64,000 nucleotides of DNA from Bradysia coprophila. Taxonomy: Eukaryota; Arthropoda; Insecta; Diptera; Sciaridae. The stretch lies in the NCBI RefSeq assembly GCF_014529535.1, contig NW_023503727.1, positions 2,728,001 to 2,792,000 on the forward strand, in the 5' to 3' direction. The notes beneath the pieces were generated by a model. The model was not told where the DNA came from, made no database searches, and worked only from the letters and a program-made list of their open reading frames with translations. Made by a program: the position numbers and the translations under genes. Shown in pieces: positions 53,977-64,000 of the stretch (position 1 is its first letter; each line of letters begins with the position of its first letter).

Positions 53977-55736
53977 ATATATCAAAACCGTTTCTTATGT
54001 CACGAGCCACGACATTATGATTTAAATTTTTTGAATTTTTTTTTAAAACAATTTGTTTCTATCACGGCGGCCATTTTGTTTTCACTATATTTCTATGATG
54101 GGTGTCTTCGATGTTCGATTTTCTATTGTTATTGAAGACACAATACGAGTTTCATTTCAATTAAAAGAGATGACGCTGTAGTATTTGGTTTTTGTCTGAG
54201 ACTAAACCTTTGTACGCTCTTAAGGGCATTATACTTGTCGGTGTAGCATCGTAGCAACTACATTGAGAATTAGATGCCTGTTCGTTTCGATTTTACGAAT
54301 GTAACATTTATTACCGCAATAAATTTTTATAAATTCAGCGTTTCTCTTAACACTTTTTTTTACTTAGTTTGCTTTTGCTTTCGTAAGCATCATAGTTTTC
54401 AAATAAAAACCGACGATAACTCACATTACTCGAAACAACCACATTCGAGAGAGCCCTTTCATACTGTTTAATGTGATTGCTTGTTTGCACCGAGACGGTT
54501 TTTAGTTGTGCTGCTTTCAACACTAATTTCCACAAAATGAAACTTAGATTTTGCCGAGAAAAGTTTATTTTTCTAATTTTAAGTTAATCGAAAATTCATT
54601 CGGCTTCAAGACCAGATAGCCATTAGTCATTTGTAATAATAAATAATTGGAGCGCTAAATACCGGCTTAAGCGAAATTTATTTCCAAATAAGGATTTACC
54701 TTGCTGGTGGGTACAGAAAAAAAACCCAAAAAAATATAATTAACTTTTAAATTGTATGCGATTTTTCTTCTCTAACACCCCCATCATGACCATCATATAT
54801 CACTTCATATTCATTCTATCACATACGCTGATGATGCATTATCCCGTATAGAACTAAATATTCCAGCGAGATTTTGTTACACACATACGTGTATGACGTG
54901 TATGTGTAAAGCCATACATAACTCCAAAAAATTTTTTTTTACTGTTTGAAAAGCATATTAATTATGCCATACTAGTTATATGGCCAGCCTGGCCGGTCGT
55001 CCACCGAAAGGTCTGAACAAATGTCGCGATTCTTTGATTAATTGCTTAATTTAAACTGTTTTCATATAAAATACGATGTGGTCTTGTGTCAGCTTGATAT
55101 TTTGGCAAAATGTTTAAAATGTACGTAATAATTGGTGCATTGAACAATTTAAATGTGAAAGAAAAGCGTAAGTCTCATTAAAAAAAAGCGTTGAAAAAAA
55201 TCCATTTCCTCGTCGGTTATTGCCTTGATGTAAAGAAAATTAAAATGAAGTACTTTGCAGCACAGCTGCTGTTACGTTAACCATCAATGGAAGCGAGCCA
55301 TTAAACCCGACTACCGACTGAATTCTCAGCAGTTCTACAGCTGTAGAATAGGGAAGATAGTGGACCATGATGATGTCACTTCTCTTTAGGAACTGATTGG
55401 CGTTGGTAGATAGTATAAGACAATGTAAATATTTCACTGTAAAGAATTGAAAATGTAATGTATGACCAGGTCAGGTTACAAAATACCATTGCCCGTTAAA
55501 ATCGGCAAAAACGCCCTTACTCAAAATAGCCACTACTACCCGCGAAATGATAATTGATGGCACTGCGGGTGTGCGAAAGTAACACCAGCTGTTATCATTT
55601 CTCTGACTCATCCATAAATTGTATCGACTTTCTTCGCAGATTTTTTCGACTTTTTTCGGGAAGTATAAAAAAATGTGGTCTCGTGACTTCCCGGAGAACA
55701 TAGAGACTTTATAAAGCTACTCATTTTTAGAAAATA
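53977..55736. other. unassigned stretch
   Basis: AT-rich with no gene supported. ACACATACGTGTATGACGTG near 54879-54905 is a small palindromic patch. ORFs here lack recognisable features. Confidence 0.45.
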
Positions 55737-56741
55737 CAGAGTTCCCACTCCTCCTAAAATTCATAAAATTCATAAAATGAACCGAATCCTCCTAAAATCT
55801 CCTAAAATCTTCTAAAACTCCTAAAATTCCTAAAATGAGCTCACACTATCGAAGAAATTTTTTTATAATACTGAAAAACTAAACACGGTAAAAACAGCAA
55901 AATTATGCGGCAATGAATTTGAACTTCTGTATGAACCTGACTCAACTTGCGAAAACACTCCTTTCTTTGAGTCATGCAAATAGCGATCCTGAACGTGGAT
56001 TTAGCGAAAATAAACACATTATCGAGGATCACAGTTTGTTAGAAGATGCGACTATCGTGTCACTTCGAACGTTTAAGGACACATTGAATAATATAAACGT
56101 CACTGACTTCCTAATGAATCGACGTATTTTCCAGATGTGCTCCAATGTACTTTACTTTTCTCGAACAACAAAAAGTCGAGAAGGTACTACTTCTTAAGAA
56201 TAAAGAGGCGGAAGATAATCTCAATAAAGCATCTTCACAAAAAAAAATCGAGTTCAGAAAAACTTTCAGATATCGAGAAATCTCTCCAGATCCAGTAGAA
56301 AAAAACTTTTTAGTGCACAAGAGCTGATAATGATGGAAACAAAATTATGGAGAATCTTGTTAATTCGAAAGGCGCAGTCGACAAGAAAAACCTGATAAAG
56401 GATCAGTTGCTGGCTAGTCGAGACTGGCGTCAGAAAAGAGGAAATCATAAAAGTTTCAATTATTAAACTACATAAGGAAAAAATATGTTTTGACAAAAAA
56501 AAATACCTTTTTGTCAATTTTCTTAAACATTTTTAGTATTTTACGAAGTGTATGAGAAACAGAGAAACAGAGCAAAAATTCCTCCGGAAATTACTTATAC
56601 AACCTTTCCCACATTTTAAAAAATTCCTCCTAAAATTCTCCTAAAATTACCTTCCAAATCTCCTAAAATACTCCTAAAATTGCCTTTAAAATTTCCTAAA
56701 ATTCCTAATTTTAGGAGCCTTCCTAAGCCGTGGGAACTCTG
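55737..56741 (+). mobile_element. decayed hAT-type element, about 1.0 kb
   Basis: The ends CAGAGTTCCCAC and GTGGGAACTCTG are perfect 12-bp inverted repeats, flanked by AAAATA at 55731-55736 and 56742-56747. Sub-terminal regions on both sides are runs of CTCCTAAAATT repeats. The centre keeps a fragment of transposase-like coding sequence (55913-56327). Confidence 0.8.
55913..56327 (+). pseudogene. broken hAT-like C-terminal transposase fragment
   Basis: The frame starting at 55913 contains SLSHANSDPERGFSENK and then IIEDHSLLEDATIVSLRTFKD, the pattern of the hAT C-terminal dimerisation region as found in insect elements and hAT-derived proteins. At about 56150-56195 the frame shifts and continues in another as FLEQQKVEK..LLKNKEAEDNL, a charged stretch expected next. 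It is too short and broken to be active. Confidence 0.7.
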
Positions 56742-57789
56742 AAAATAGTTAAATGCAGAAACGGGACATGTTGCATTAGCGAATCATAAGAAAAATGAAA
56801 TGAAAAGCTAAATCAATGAAATTTCATTTTAATTATAATTCGCTGATTTGATACGTCGCGTTTCTTGATTCATCTAATCATATTATTTTGGCGTAGATTG
56901 TGTTGTGAGTTGCAGATGTATCAGCCAATCGGTCATATCTGTTTTATACTATAATTAACTGATTGAGGGGGTAATTGATTACACACCCTCGAAGGAATTG
57001 CCGTAGCATCCGGTAATTAATAGGATTGCAAGGAATTGACTGGAAATACGAGAAATTGAACTTAAATGAAAGGAAACACGGATAAGTATGATGAACGAAA
57101 GAACTAAATCAATGCAAAAAAGAAAGACTGGTTTCCGGTCTTGGCTATTTGGTTTGTAAAATTCAGTTCATTCAGTTTGTTTCCTTTCATTTCCTTTCGG
57201 CAACTACGAAACTGCAGTAATTTTGACGATTTTCGTTCGTTTTCTTTAAAGAAGGAAATCTTCGAAAATTATCGATATTAGGAAAACTAAAGAAATTTTT
57301 TTAGAAAATTGTTTCTAAAAAGTAACCAATGAATTGAACAGTGGAATTATTAGAAATTAACCTGTTACATATGGCAAGCATATGACCAGTATTATTGTCG
57401 GGTCTATTACTTCAATCGATCAAAATATTTTCAATCTGTTGATTACAAAGAGCTTGTCATTATTTTTGTCGTCGTTATCGATAACAACTGAATAGCCGTA
57501 TGTGACAGGTTAATAGGAAACAATAGTAATCAAAGGGAAAATCCACCGAAAGGGAATTAACCCGGCAATTAGAAATTAATCCGGATATTGAAGGAATTGA
57601 AAGGAATTAGAAATTGATTTGTTACCCTTTTGGCCAGTGGTTTCCCCCTCGTGACTGATACTACTGTATATTATTAATAGCTCTGGTTAATGTGCCTCAT
57701 ATTGGTCAACGAGATTATCAAAACTAATGATGTCACAATTCACGCAAGAAACAATCTCATTATGATTTTGAACCTAGTTCCATTACTCT
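56742..57789. other. unassigned stretch
   Basis: No gene. TTATCGATAACAACTG near 57474-57488 is part of the dispersed GTTATCGA motif family. Confidence 0.4.
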
Positions 57790-57943
57790 TACACTCGCGG
57801 AATTTTGAAAACCGACACATTTTCTGTTTTGTGTTTTACTGGTTTTTTGTGAATTTTGCATGTATTTTTATATGGAGAAATCAGAAACTCAAGTAAAACA
57901 CAGAAACATAAAATGTGTCGGTTTTCAAAATTCCGCGAGTGTA
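57790..57943. mobile_element. hairpin MITE
   Basis: ACACTCGCGGAATTTTGAAA and ACCGACACATTTT face AAAATGTGTCGGT and TTTCAAAATTCCGCGAGTGT, with nearly perfect pairing over about 35 bp and more inside. About 154 bp. Confidence 0.85.
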
Positions 57944-58013
57944 CAAGAACTGTTGCAAATAAGTAAAACGCAACTTTCAATTTCATAAAGATGACAATAA
58001 AGGATCCCAACAA

Positions 58014-59128
58014 AAATGTTGGGATATCAGTCTTTTTAGAAGTTTTAGAACACTGCTTTTTATAACAGTTTATAACAGTTTATAACAGAAATTCAGAAAT
58101 TCGAAAATTTGGCGAAAATCGAAAATTTGACGAAATTCTTTGACGAAATTCGAAAATTTGACAAAATTCGAAAATTTGGCGAAAATCGAAAATTTGACGA
58201 AATTCGAAAATTTGACAAAATTCGAAAATTTGACGAAATTCGAAAATTGGACGAAATTTGAAAATTTGACGGAGAAAGTAATTCTCTATCTGCCACCATT
58301 CAAGAAATATCTCCAAAACCCCAATTGACCCACCCATTTCAAACTTTCGAGATTTTTCACATATGCCCCTCTGTTCTACTCGTAAACCTCTGAGACTTTG
58401 CCGAAGAAAGTAACTCTCTATCTCTCATAATCGCAAAAATATTAGTCCTTTCATCCTACGCTCGAGTAGCTCAAAATTTGGTCGTCACTCTAATCACTCT
58501 AGCTCAAACGAATCTGCCACGATTTTTTAAATTATTTTTTTGTTCGAATCGTGTTACGAATACCTTTCATTTGATGGGTCGCACGCCTCTGTAGGTTTCA
58601 ATACAGCTTAGCTACAGCCGAAAACGCGTTCCCGACCCTCGAAAACCACACTCAGAAACCACTTCGAGGCCAATAAAACAAAATTCTTGTTTTTCCTGGG
58701 GTAATGGCGTATCACATATTCATTTTTATGCCCACCCTGAGACTCCTGCAAAATTTCATGGAGATTGGCTGACTGGTTTCCGAGATCGACCGTCGATAGA
58801 TAGATAGATAGATAGATAGAAACATACAGAGTAAGTTGAAAGATTTTGATTGTTTTGAAAAAGTCAATTTGGTGTATTTAGTATGAAAAGTGACCAATTT
58901 CAAAACGATGTATCTCCGGCAATTTCAAACCTACATAGTCGAGTGATAGCCCGTTTTGCTCGTATTTGAAGCGATAATATGAAAGAATAAGTTTTGTGGT
59001 GATATAAACCAAAGGGTAGAAACTGAAATGTTCGGCTATATATAGTTGCTGCGTCTCAAAAAATTTTCTTCGTTCTTTTTTTGAAAGTTAGACTGCGTCA
59101 AGTCTTCCGCTATCGCTCCGGACATGAT
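58014..59128. repeat. 1.1-kb dispersed repeat, copy 2
   Basis: Direct-orientation partner of 54-1150; see that entry. The GATA microsatellite at about 58795-58818 is purer here, and the 18-bp minisatellite covers about 58098-58272. Confidence 0.85.
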
Positions 59129-60860
59129 TTTATAGTTTAGGTCTTAAAACAATGGCAAATGACAACTGACCACTGCTCTGTACACGTCTTACAGTTCTAC
59201 TATTATTCGAACAGTCAGCAAGATTGTCAATCCACTAAAGCTGTTAAGGTCTGTCTCTGAAAACTACCCTTCGATTTAAAACAATAAAATTGCAGCTTAA
59301 AAATGTTATTTGTTGGCGCTGTCTAATAAAATTTTTAAATTAAAGAAAACTCAACTTTCCTACCTAGAAATTGCATGATTTCATCTCGATTATATGCTCC
59401 AAAATTGTCGAATTTATTTATCTCCATCCATATATACACCAAACACATTGCATAAATATTGTCATAAATACCATTTTAGCAACTCAATGATTTTCTCCAA
59501 GCAAGATATGCCTGTTTTATACGTAATGCAACAAATCCCCATGGAAAATAACTGTGCGGATTGGTCCGTGATAAGCTGCCACATTCTCTATGATTACATT
59601 TTTACTCTCTGTCGTAACATTCTCTCTCTCTTTCTCTCTGTCGCTTACAACACCACCAACAACAACAAAAATATCCCGTATGGCAACGTAGAGCCATAAA
59701 ATCTAGCTGAACAATATAACGTTTTCATCCAGAGATGTGCCAGAACCATTATCGGGTATATGAACTCGTTGAGTCTCTTTTTTCTTGCCGTGGCATACCC
59801 ATGGAAAAGATAAACAGAAATCTGTTGTGGAGGATGCTTGTTACAGACAGTTTGTCGCGACCAGCGAACGTGAATAGACGTATCCGGGGTAAAGGAAATA
59901 TTATAAGGAAAACTGAATGGGACTGAAAAACTGGCACAAAAACAGTTACATGGAAATTCGTTTGATTTAATACAAACAACAAAGGAACGGAGAGAATTTT
60001 TACAGAACAGAAATGATTTCGAGAATTTGTACATAAACTGAAAGGGCAAAATAATTTCAAAGAAAAACATTTGGAGAAATAAAAATATTTTTATCGATTT
60101 AATGTTGTAGCTGGTGTGTGTAATATAAATAACATTTTAACCTTAATTGATAAAGTAACAACCAATAATCAAAACAATTACCGAGATAAATTAGAATTTG
60201 TAGCATAATAACAACAGTAAGTTTAAACACAAAAAGTCCTACCACTAAACAAACCCATTTTAATCAAATCGTAATTTTCTTTCAAACAAACAAAATATAT
60301 AATCAAAGAGTCTCAAAAAAAAAGCTCGCTTCACCTAACAGGTTGTGATTACCATATAAAAACCAAATCAATATTTTAACTTTTAACCACATATAATGCA
60401 TACAAAATAATCAACCGAAAATTTATTGAATTATAAGTGAAAATAAATAATTTTTTATGATAACCAGACCGCCGAATAAAAAAGACAACAACCCGAATCC
60501 GTAGAACATAAACCGGCACAGCCATAATTTATAAATCAACAAGTCGATAATTTATTCGCACCTCCTCTGTACCATATCATAGAATTTATCCAAGAACCGT
60601 ACATATTCGTTTTTATGACAAAAGTAAGGAGGGAACTATTATTAAGACTCTGAGTAAAGTGTTGATCATACATATGGGGTATATAATATGGTGTGAATTG
60701 CATATAGTGTTGAACAGAGAATAAGAAAAAGAAACTTTTTTGTGAAGAGCATCTTGAACAATTGCATTCGATCTACGCTTCAACTAGAGCATGGTGTTGA
60801 GGTAAGATTTTTTTTTGACAATTTGTCTGTCATGCCAAGTTTTAACCGTTCACGAATTCA
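59129..60860. other. unassigned AT-rich stretch
   Basis: No gene, RNA or repeat I can support. ORFs at 59394-59926 have no family resemblance, and 60060-60640 is very A-rich. Confidence 0.45.
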
Positions 60861-61070
60861 CACAACGCACTTCAAGCATGAGTGGTACTCTAAGTAGGGT
60901 ACTGAAACTTGACGTCACATAACTGTTTTTCTATTGGACAAATATCTACCGAGCGATAAGACTTTTGAAAAAGTGTTTTTTACGTATTGATCACATCACG
61001 ATTTCGAAGTCCTATCGCTCGGTGGATATTTGTCTGATTGAAAAACTAATTGCGTGACCGGACTCCTGAG
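60861..61070. mobile_element. foldback MITE next to a dispersed-repeat fragment
   Basis: At about 60914-61059 GTCACATAACTGTTTTTC and ACAAATATCTACCGAGCGAT face ATCGCTCGGTGGATATTTGT and the GTGAC end. The preceding 60865-60915 is a fragment of the GCACTTCAAGCATGAGTGG repeat family (also 35145-35335 and 61550-61665). Confidence 0.7.
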
Positions 61071-61084
61071 ATCTAGCGCTACAC

Positions 61085-61225
61085 TTTTGTATGCCCTTAT
61101 CTGAATAGTTACCAGCTCTTATCTGTCCATATCTGAATAGGTTACCCGCGCTGATCTGCACTTATCTGAATGGTTACTCACCCTTATCTGCCCACCTTTG
61201 TCTGCCAACATTTATCTGCTCTTAA
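61085..61225. repeat. CTTATCTGAATAGTTACC short tandem repeat
   Basis: About four irregular units with CTTATCTG, AATAGTTACC and TCTGCC motifs. Non-coding. Confidence 0.6.
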
Positions 61226-61685
61226 TTTGTATCGGTTTCAACTTAGTGCCCGTTGACTCTTTTGTTTCTTTTAGTCTTCCGCTCAATAACCGTAGAACGC
61301 ATACGGTTTTAATGATCTACACTCTACGACGATCCTGACGATGACCCCTGAAAAGAGTTTGTTTTCACTCTATTTTATGATAAAATAGAGATGAACTGTC
61401 GAGATCGGGCATAGCGGGCTGAAACGGTAGTCTTTAGGGAAGTTTCGATTAGGGATAGGTGGTTGGGAACGATGGAGAGATTCGAAAAATTTTTTACATG
61501 AAACACACTAAAAATGCGTTTGTCGATTTACTGTAAAAAACGATTACATCAACGCACTCCAAGCATGAGTGGTACTCTAAAGAGGGGACTTAAACTTGAT
61601 AGTGTGCCGAACAACTGTAAAACACTGCAAAAAATAGTGCTCTATTTGGCAGCTGTCGACTATGATCACTTTTGCTTGATTCTCC
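61226..61685. other. unassigned, with GCACTCCAAGCATGAG repeat fragment
   Basis: No gene. About 61550-61665 belongs to the dispersed family seen inverted at 35145-35335. Confidence 0.45.
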
Positions 61686-61689
61686 GCTA

Positions 61690-62050
61690 GGCATGGGCGA
61701 TAATGATAATGATTGTCAATATTTATCGATTATCGATAATCGATAATTATCGACTTTTTTTATCGAAAATTATCAAAAAAATATCGATAATCGATAATTA
61801 TTGATATTTTGATAATTATCAAGATATCGATAATTCGATATATCGATATTTCGGTCCGAAAATCCGATATTTACCGATATATTCCGATATATCGGTATAT
61901 TGTCATGAATTTTCAGACAAATATCAAAATATCGATATTTTGATAATTATCGATAATTATTAAATTATCGATAACGATATGATTAATCAATTATCGATAA
62001 TTTCTTTCGATTGATATTATCGATAATTTTGAACGTCTCCCATCCCTATT
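61690..62050. repeat. TATCGATAATTATCGA palindromic array, copy 1
   Basis: A dense run of self-complementary ATCGATAATTATCGAT motifs. It is bounded by a GGGCGATAATGATAATGATT start and a GAACGTCTCCCATCCC end. The same boundaries recur at 62268-62716, so it behaves as a defined element rather than random low complexity. Confidence 0.7.
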
Positions 62051-62264
62051 CTCCGCTAAATTCGATGTGATCGAAGATTTTAATTTTGTAAATGAACATT
62101 GTGAATTAGAGCTTTTTGTGAATTAGATTCAGGTTTGAATGTTGTAACATGAAGAAGAAGCACAATATTGATGAATTGCTTGATAAAGAATCTCTGATCG
62201 ATACAATTGAACAAACTAATTTTCAAGCCTTCGAGCGAACTTTCTCTCTGTACCATCAAAATTA

Positions 62265-62716
62265 GGGATGGACGATAATGATTTTGATTGTCGACAATTA
62301 TCGATTATCGATAATAATTTTTTCTATCGAAAATTAATCAAAAAATTATCGATAATTATCAAAATATCGATATTTCGATAAATCAATCAAAATACTTTAC
62401 AAATGCAATTCTTTCAGGACTTAAACTGATCTCATCATAAGAATACAGTTTTGGTGGGTTTCGTTTGTTTCTTTAGTTTGTTTCTTTCGTTTTATTCCAC
62501 ACGTACGTGTGAGTGAAACGACACTCTTTACTCTTCTTTTGTTCACAACATGTAGAACGATGTAAAACAATTAACACTGTAGAATGCTAGCCAACTGCAA
62601 ACTTAAATTGAGTTGAGTTAAAATTTAAATATTTAATACAAATAGTACGCAAAAATTAAAATCAATTTTTGAAAATTATTCGATAATATCGATAATATTG
62701 AACGTCTCCCATACCC
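62265..62716. repeat. TATCGATAATTATCGA palindromic array, copy 2
   Basis: It starts GGGATGGACGATAATGATT and ends AATATTGAACGTCTCCCAT, the same borders as copy 1. Unlike copy 1 its middle (about 62380-62650) holds unique sequence. Confidence 0.6.
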
Positions 62717-63679
62717 CAGAAGTAAAAAAGTGTAAAACTTCCCGTTTTGTAAAAATTTCCAAGTTTTGAGTGTAACATCAAATACGTCGACAACCAGTGA
62801 GGGATTCCAGGGAGTGTCCCGGGAGCATCCCGAACCAGCGCATACCCAATCAAAATCTTTATTTCGCGACTACGCCATCTGTTATCGACAGAGACGAAAA
62901 AGTATGCAAATGAACGTATCGCTATGGTGTTCTTATATTTATCTAGGTTTCTTTCACAATTACTGAAGTAAAAGATTGAGTGACTAGAATGTAGCGTAAA
63001 CAAAAGAAGTAATAGATTGATAAATGCCCCTTATCGGAGGTACCAGCGAGTAAACTATTACACATAACTTCGGTAATAATGTGAAGTGTCGTGATTTCAC
63101 CCTAACATTGTACTTTCGTTCGCTTCGCACGTTTGTGTTCCAACACATTGAATAGATTCATTTTTGTTAATAGAATCGCATAGCTAAATGGTACATTCCA
63201 CTAATGTCTGACAGTTCTGTTGGTATTAACAGCACATAGTTTGACATAATGACTTCAATGACTCCGACATTTGCATTTTGGGGACTTTCGCACGTAGTAG
63301 AATTGATGATTTTTATTTATTGTACAGTTTGTTTTTTGAAAAGATCGTTTTTTACTGGTTGCGCATTGCAGCCTTTTTGTCGCTTTTAAAAATAAAGAAA
63401 AAAAATTTGTGAACAGACTCCGACAATATCTTTTGCTAGTAAATACGTCAACAATTCTTCATTCTGTCGACACAGTCCGGCTAACAGATTATTAGGAATT
63501 AGATTTGAATGTTGTGACATTTCAAACCTAGTCACCAGACTGTATCCAGCAAAAAACCAGAAAAGGAAAATCTAGATTGTCATTTGTTAACCCTTAGGAA
63601 GCAAATTAATGAGATCTTTTAATGTTGATTTGTTCGGAAATCTAACATTCCCATACCACTACTTTCCTAAAGATTGCAC
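62717..63679. other. unassigned stretch
   Basis: No gene supported. CCATCTGTTATCGACAGAGACG near 62876-62897 is a member of the dispersed GTTATCGACA motif family; another is at 63951. Confidence 0.4.
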
Positions 63680-63686
63680 ACATAAT

Positions 63687-63872
63687 CAGGGCCTATTATT
63701 TGGGAATCGATTTTGGGAATATTTGAGAATATTTGGGAATATTTGGGAATTTTTATGAATATTTGGGAATTTTTGGGAATATTTGGGAATATTTGGGAAT
63801 ATTTGGGAATATTTGGGAATTTTTGGGAATATTTGTGAATTTTGGGAATTAATTCCCAAATAATAGGCCCTG
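63687..63872. mobile_element. 186-bp TIR element with an ATTTGGGAAT minisatellite core
   Basis: CAGGGCCTATTATTTGGGAA and TTCCCAAATAATAGGCCCTG are perfect 20-bp inverted ends. ACATAAT lies on both sides (63680-63686 and 63873-63879). The interior is a tandem run of about a dozen 10-bp ATTTGGGAAT units. CAGGG ends and a 7- to 8-bp duplication suggest a hAT-type MITE (inference). Confidence 0.9.
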
Positions 63873-64000
63873 ACATAATTCATCATAATTTCTACTCCGT
63901 CTGATAAATAGATTTGTATTACAATTAAAACGGTCTACTAAGTAATCTGTTATCGACAGCGATGGCGAGTCGTTCTGATGTTCTGATAGTCGTTCTGACA

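Noticed and set aside
59394..60070. Overlapping ORFs of 101-141 residues
   Set aside because: No recognisable motif, overlapping on both strands, composition like non-coding AT-rich DNA.

Overview
This is a stretch of AT-rich animal nuclear DNA, most likely from an insect and probably a dipteran. The evidence is the gene content: a LYST/mauve-like protein, an OPA3 family protein, an insect-type arylalkylamine N-acetyltransferase-like GNAT and a CYB561D-like membrane reductase. Introns are short with GT/AG borders, AATAAA signals are present, and non-coding DNA is packed with foldback elements, MITEs and minisatellites. There is no operon structure and nothing bacterial. The order/family assignment is inference; no database search was possible.

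Layout. 1-4.9 kb is repeats only (a 1.1-kb dispersed repeat, a composite long-TIR element, a small foldback and a CCTGAACCTG-rich block). 4.9-14.3 kb on the minus strand holds the first five coding exons of a LYST (Drosophila mauve) orthologue. All splice phases agree, and the 7-kb third intron is almost entirely mobile elements; the rest of the gene must lie off the left edge. 14.3-18.1 kb is a field of small hairpin MITEs, two with clear 8-bp target duplications. 18.14-19.09 kb is a complete OPA3-like gene. 19.3-22 kb is again elements, including a TTAA-flanked foldback bracketed by 113-bp direct repeats.

23.0-33.9 kb is a tandem segmental duplication. Each copy carries an unrecognised multi-exon gene encoding an acidic, repeat-bearing protein. 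The copies keep the same exon phases but have expanded different internal amino-acid repeats. A tRNA-derived SINE sits in the second copy, and the matching empty site is present in the first. This gene pair is the most novel-looking content of the window.

34-37.8 kb is repeat-rich and includes a 1.2-kb T/A minisatellite block. 37.86-38.63 kb is the 5' three quarters of an AANAT-like gene whose next intron contains a 1.4-kb foldback; the last exon was not found. 40-47 kb is repeats and unassigned DNA. 47.2-48.1 kb is a cytochrome b561-domain gene with a probable stop-free 69-nt intron, followed by a 1.8-kb 18-bp minisatellite. 50-64 kb has no credible intact gene. It holds foldbacks, a decayed hAT element, the second copy of the 1.1-kb dispersed repeat, TATCGATAATTATCGA-type arrays and a short TIR element with 7-bp target duplications.

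The genes are functionally unrelated housekeeping or lineage-specific genes and show no evidence of acting together. Coordinates of repeats are approximate to a few bases because they were read by eye.
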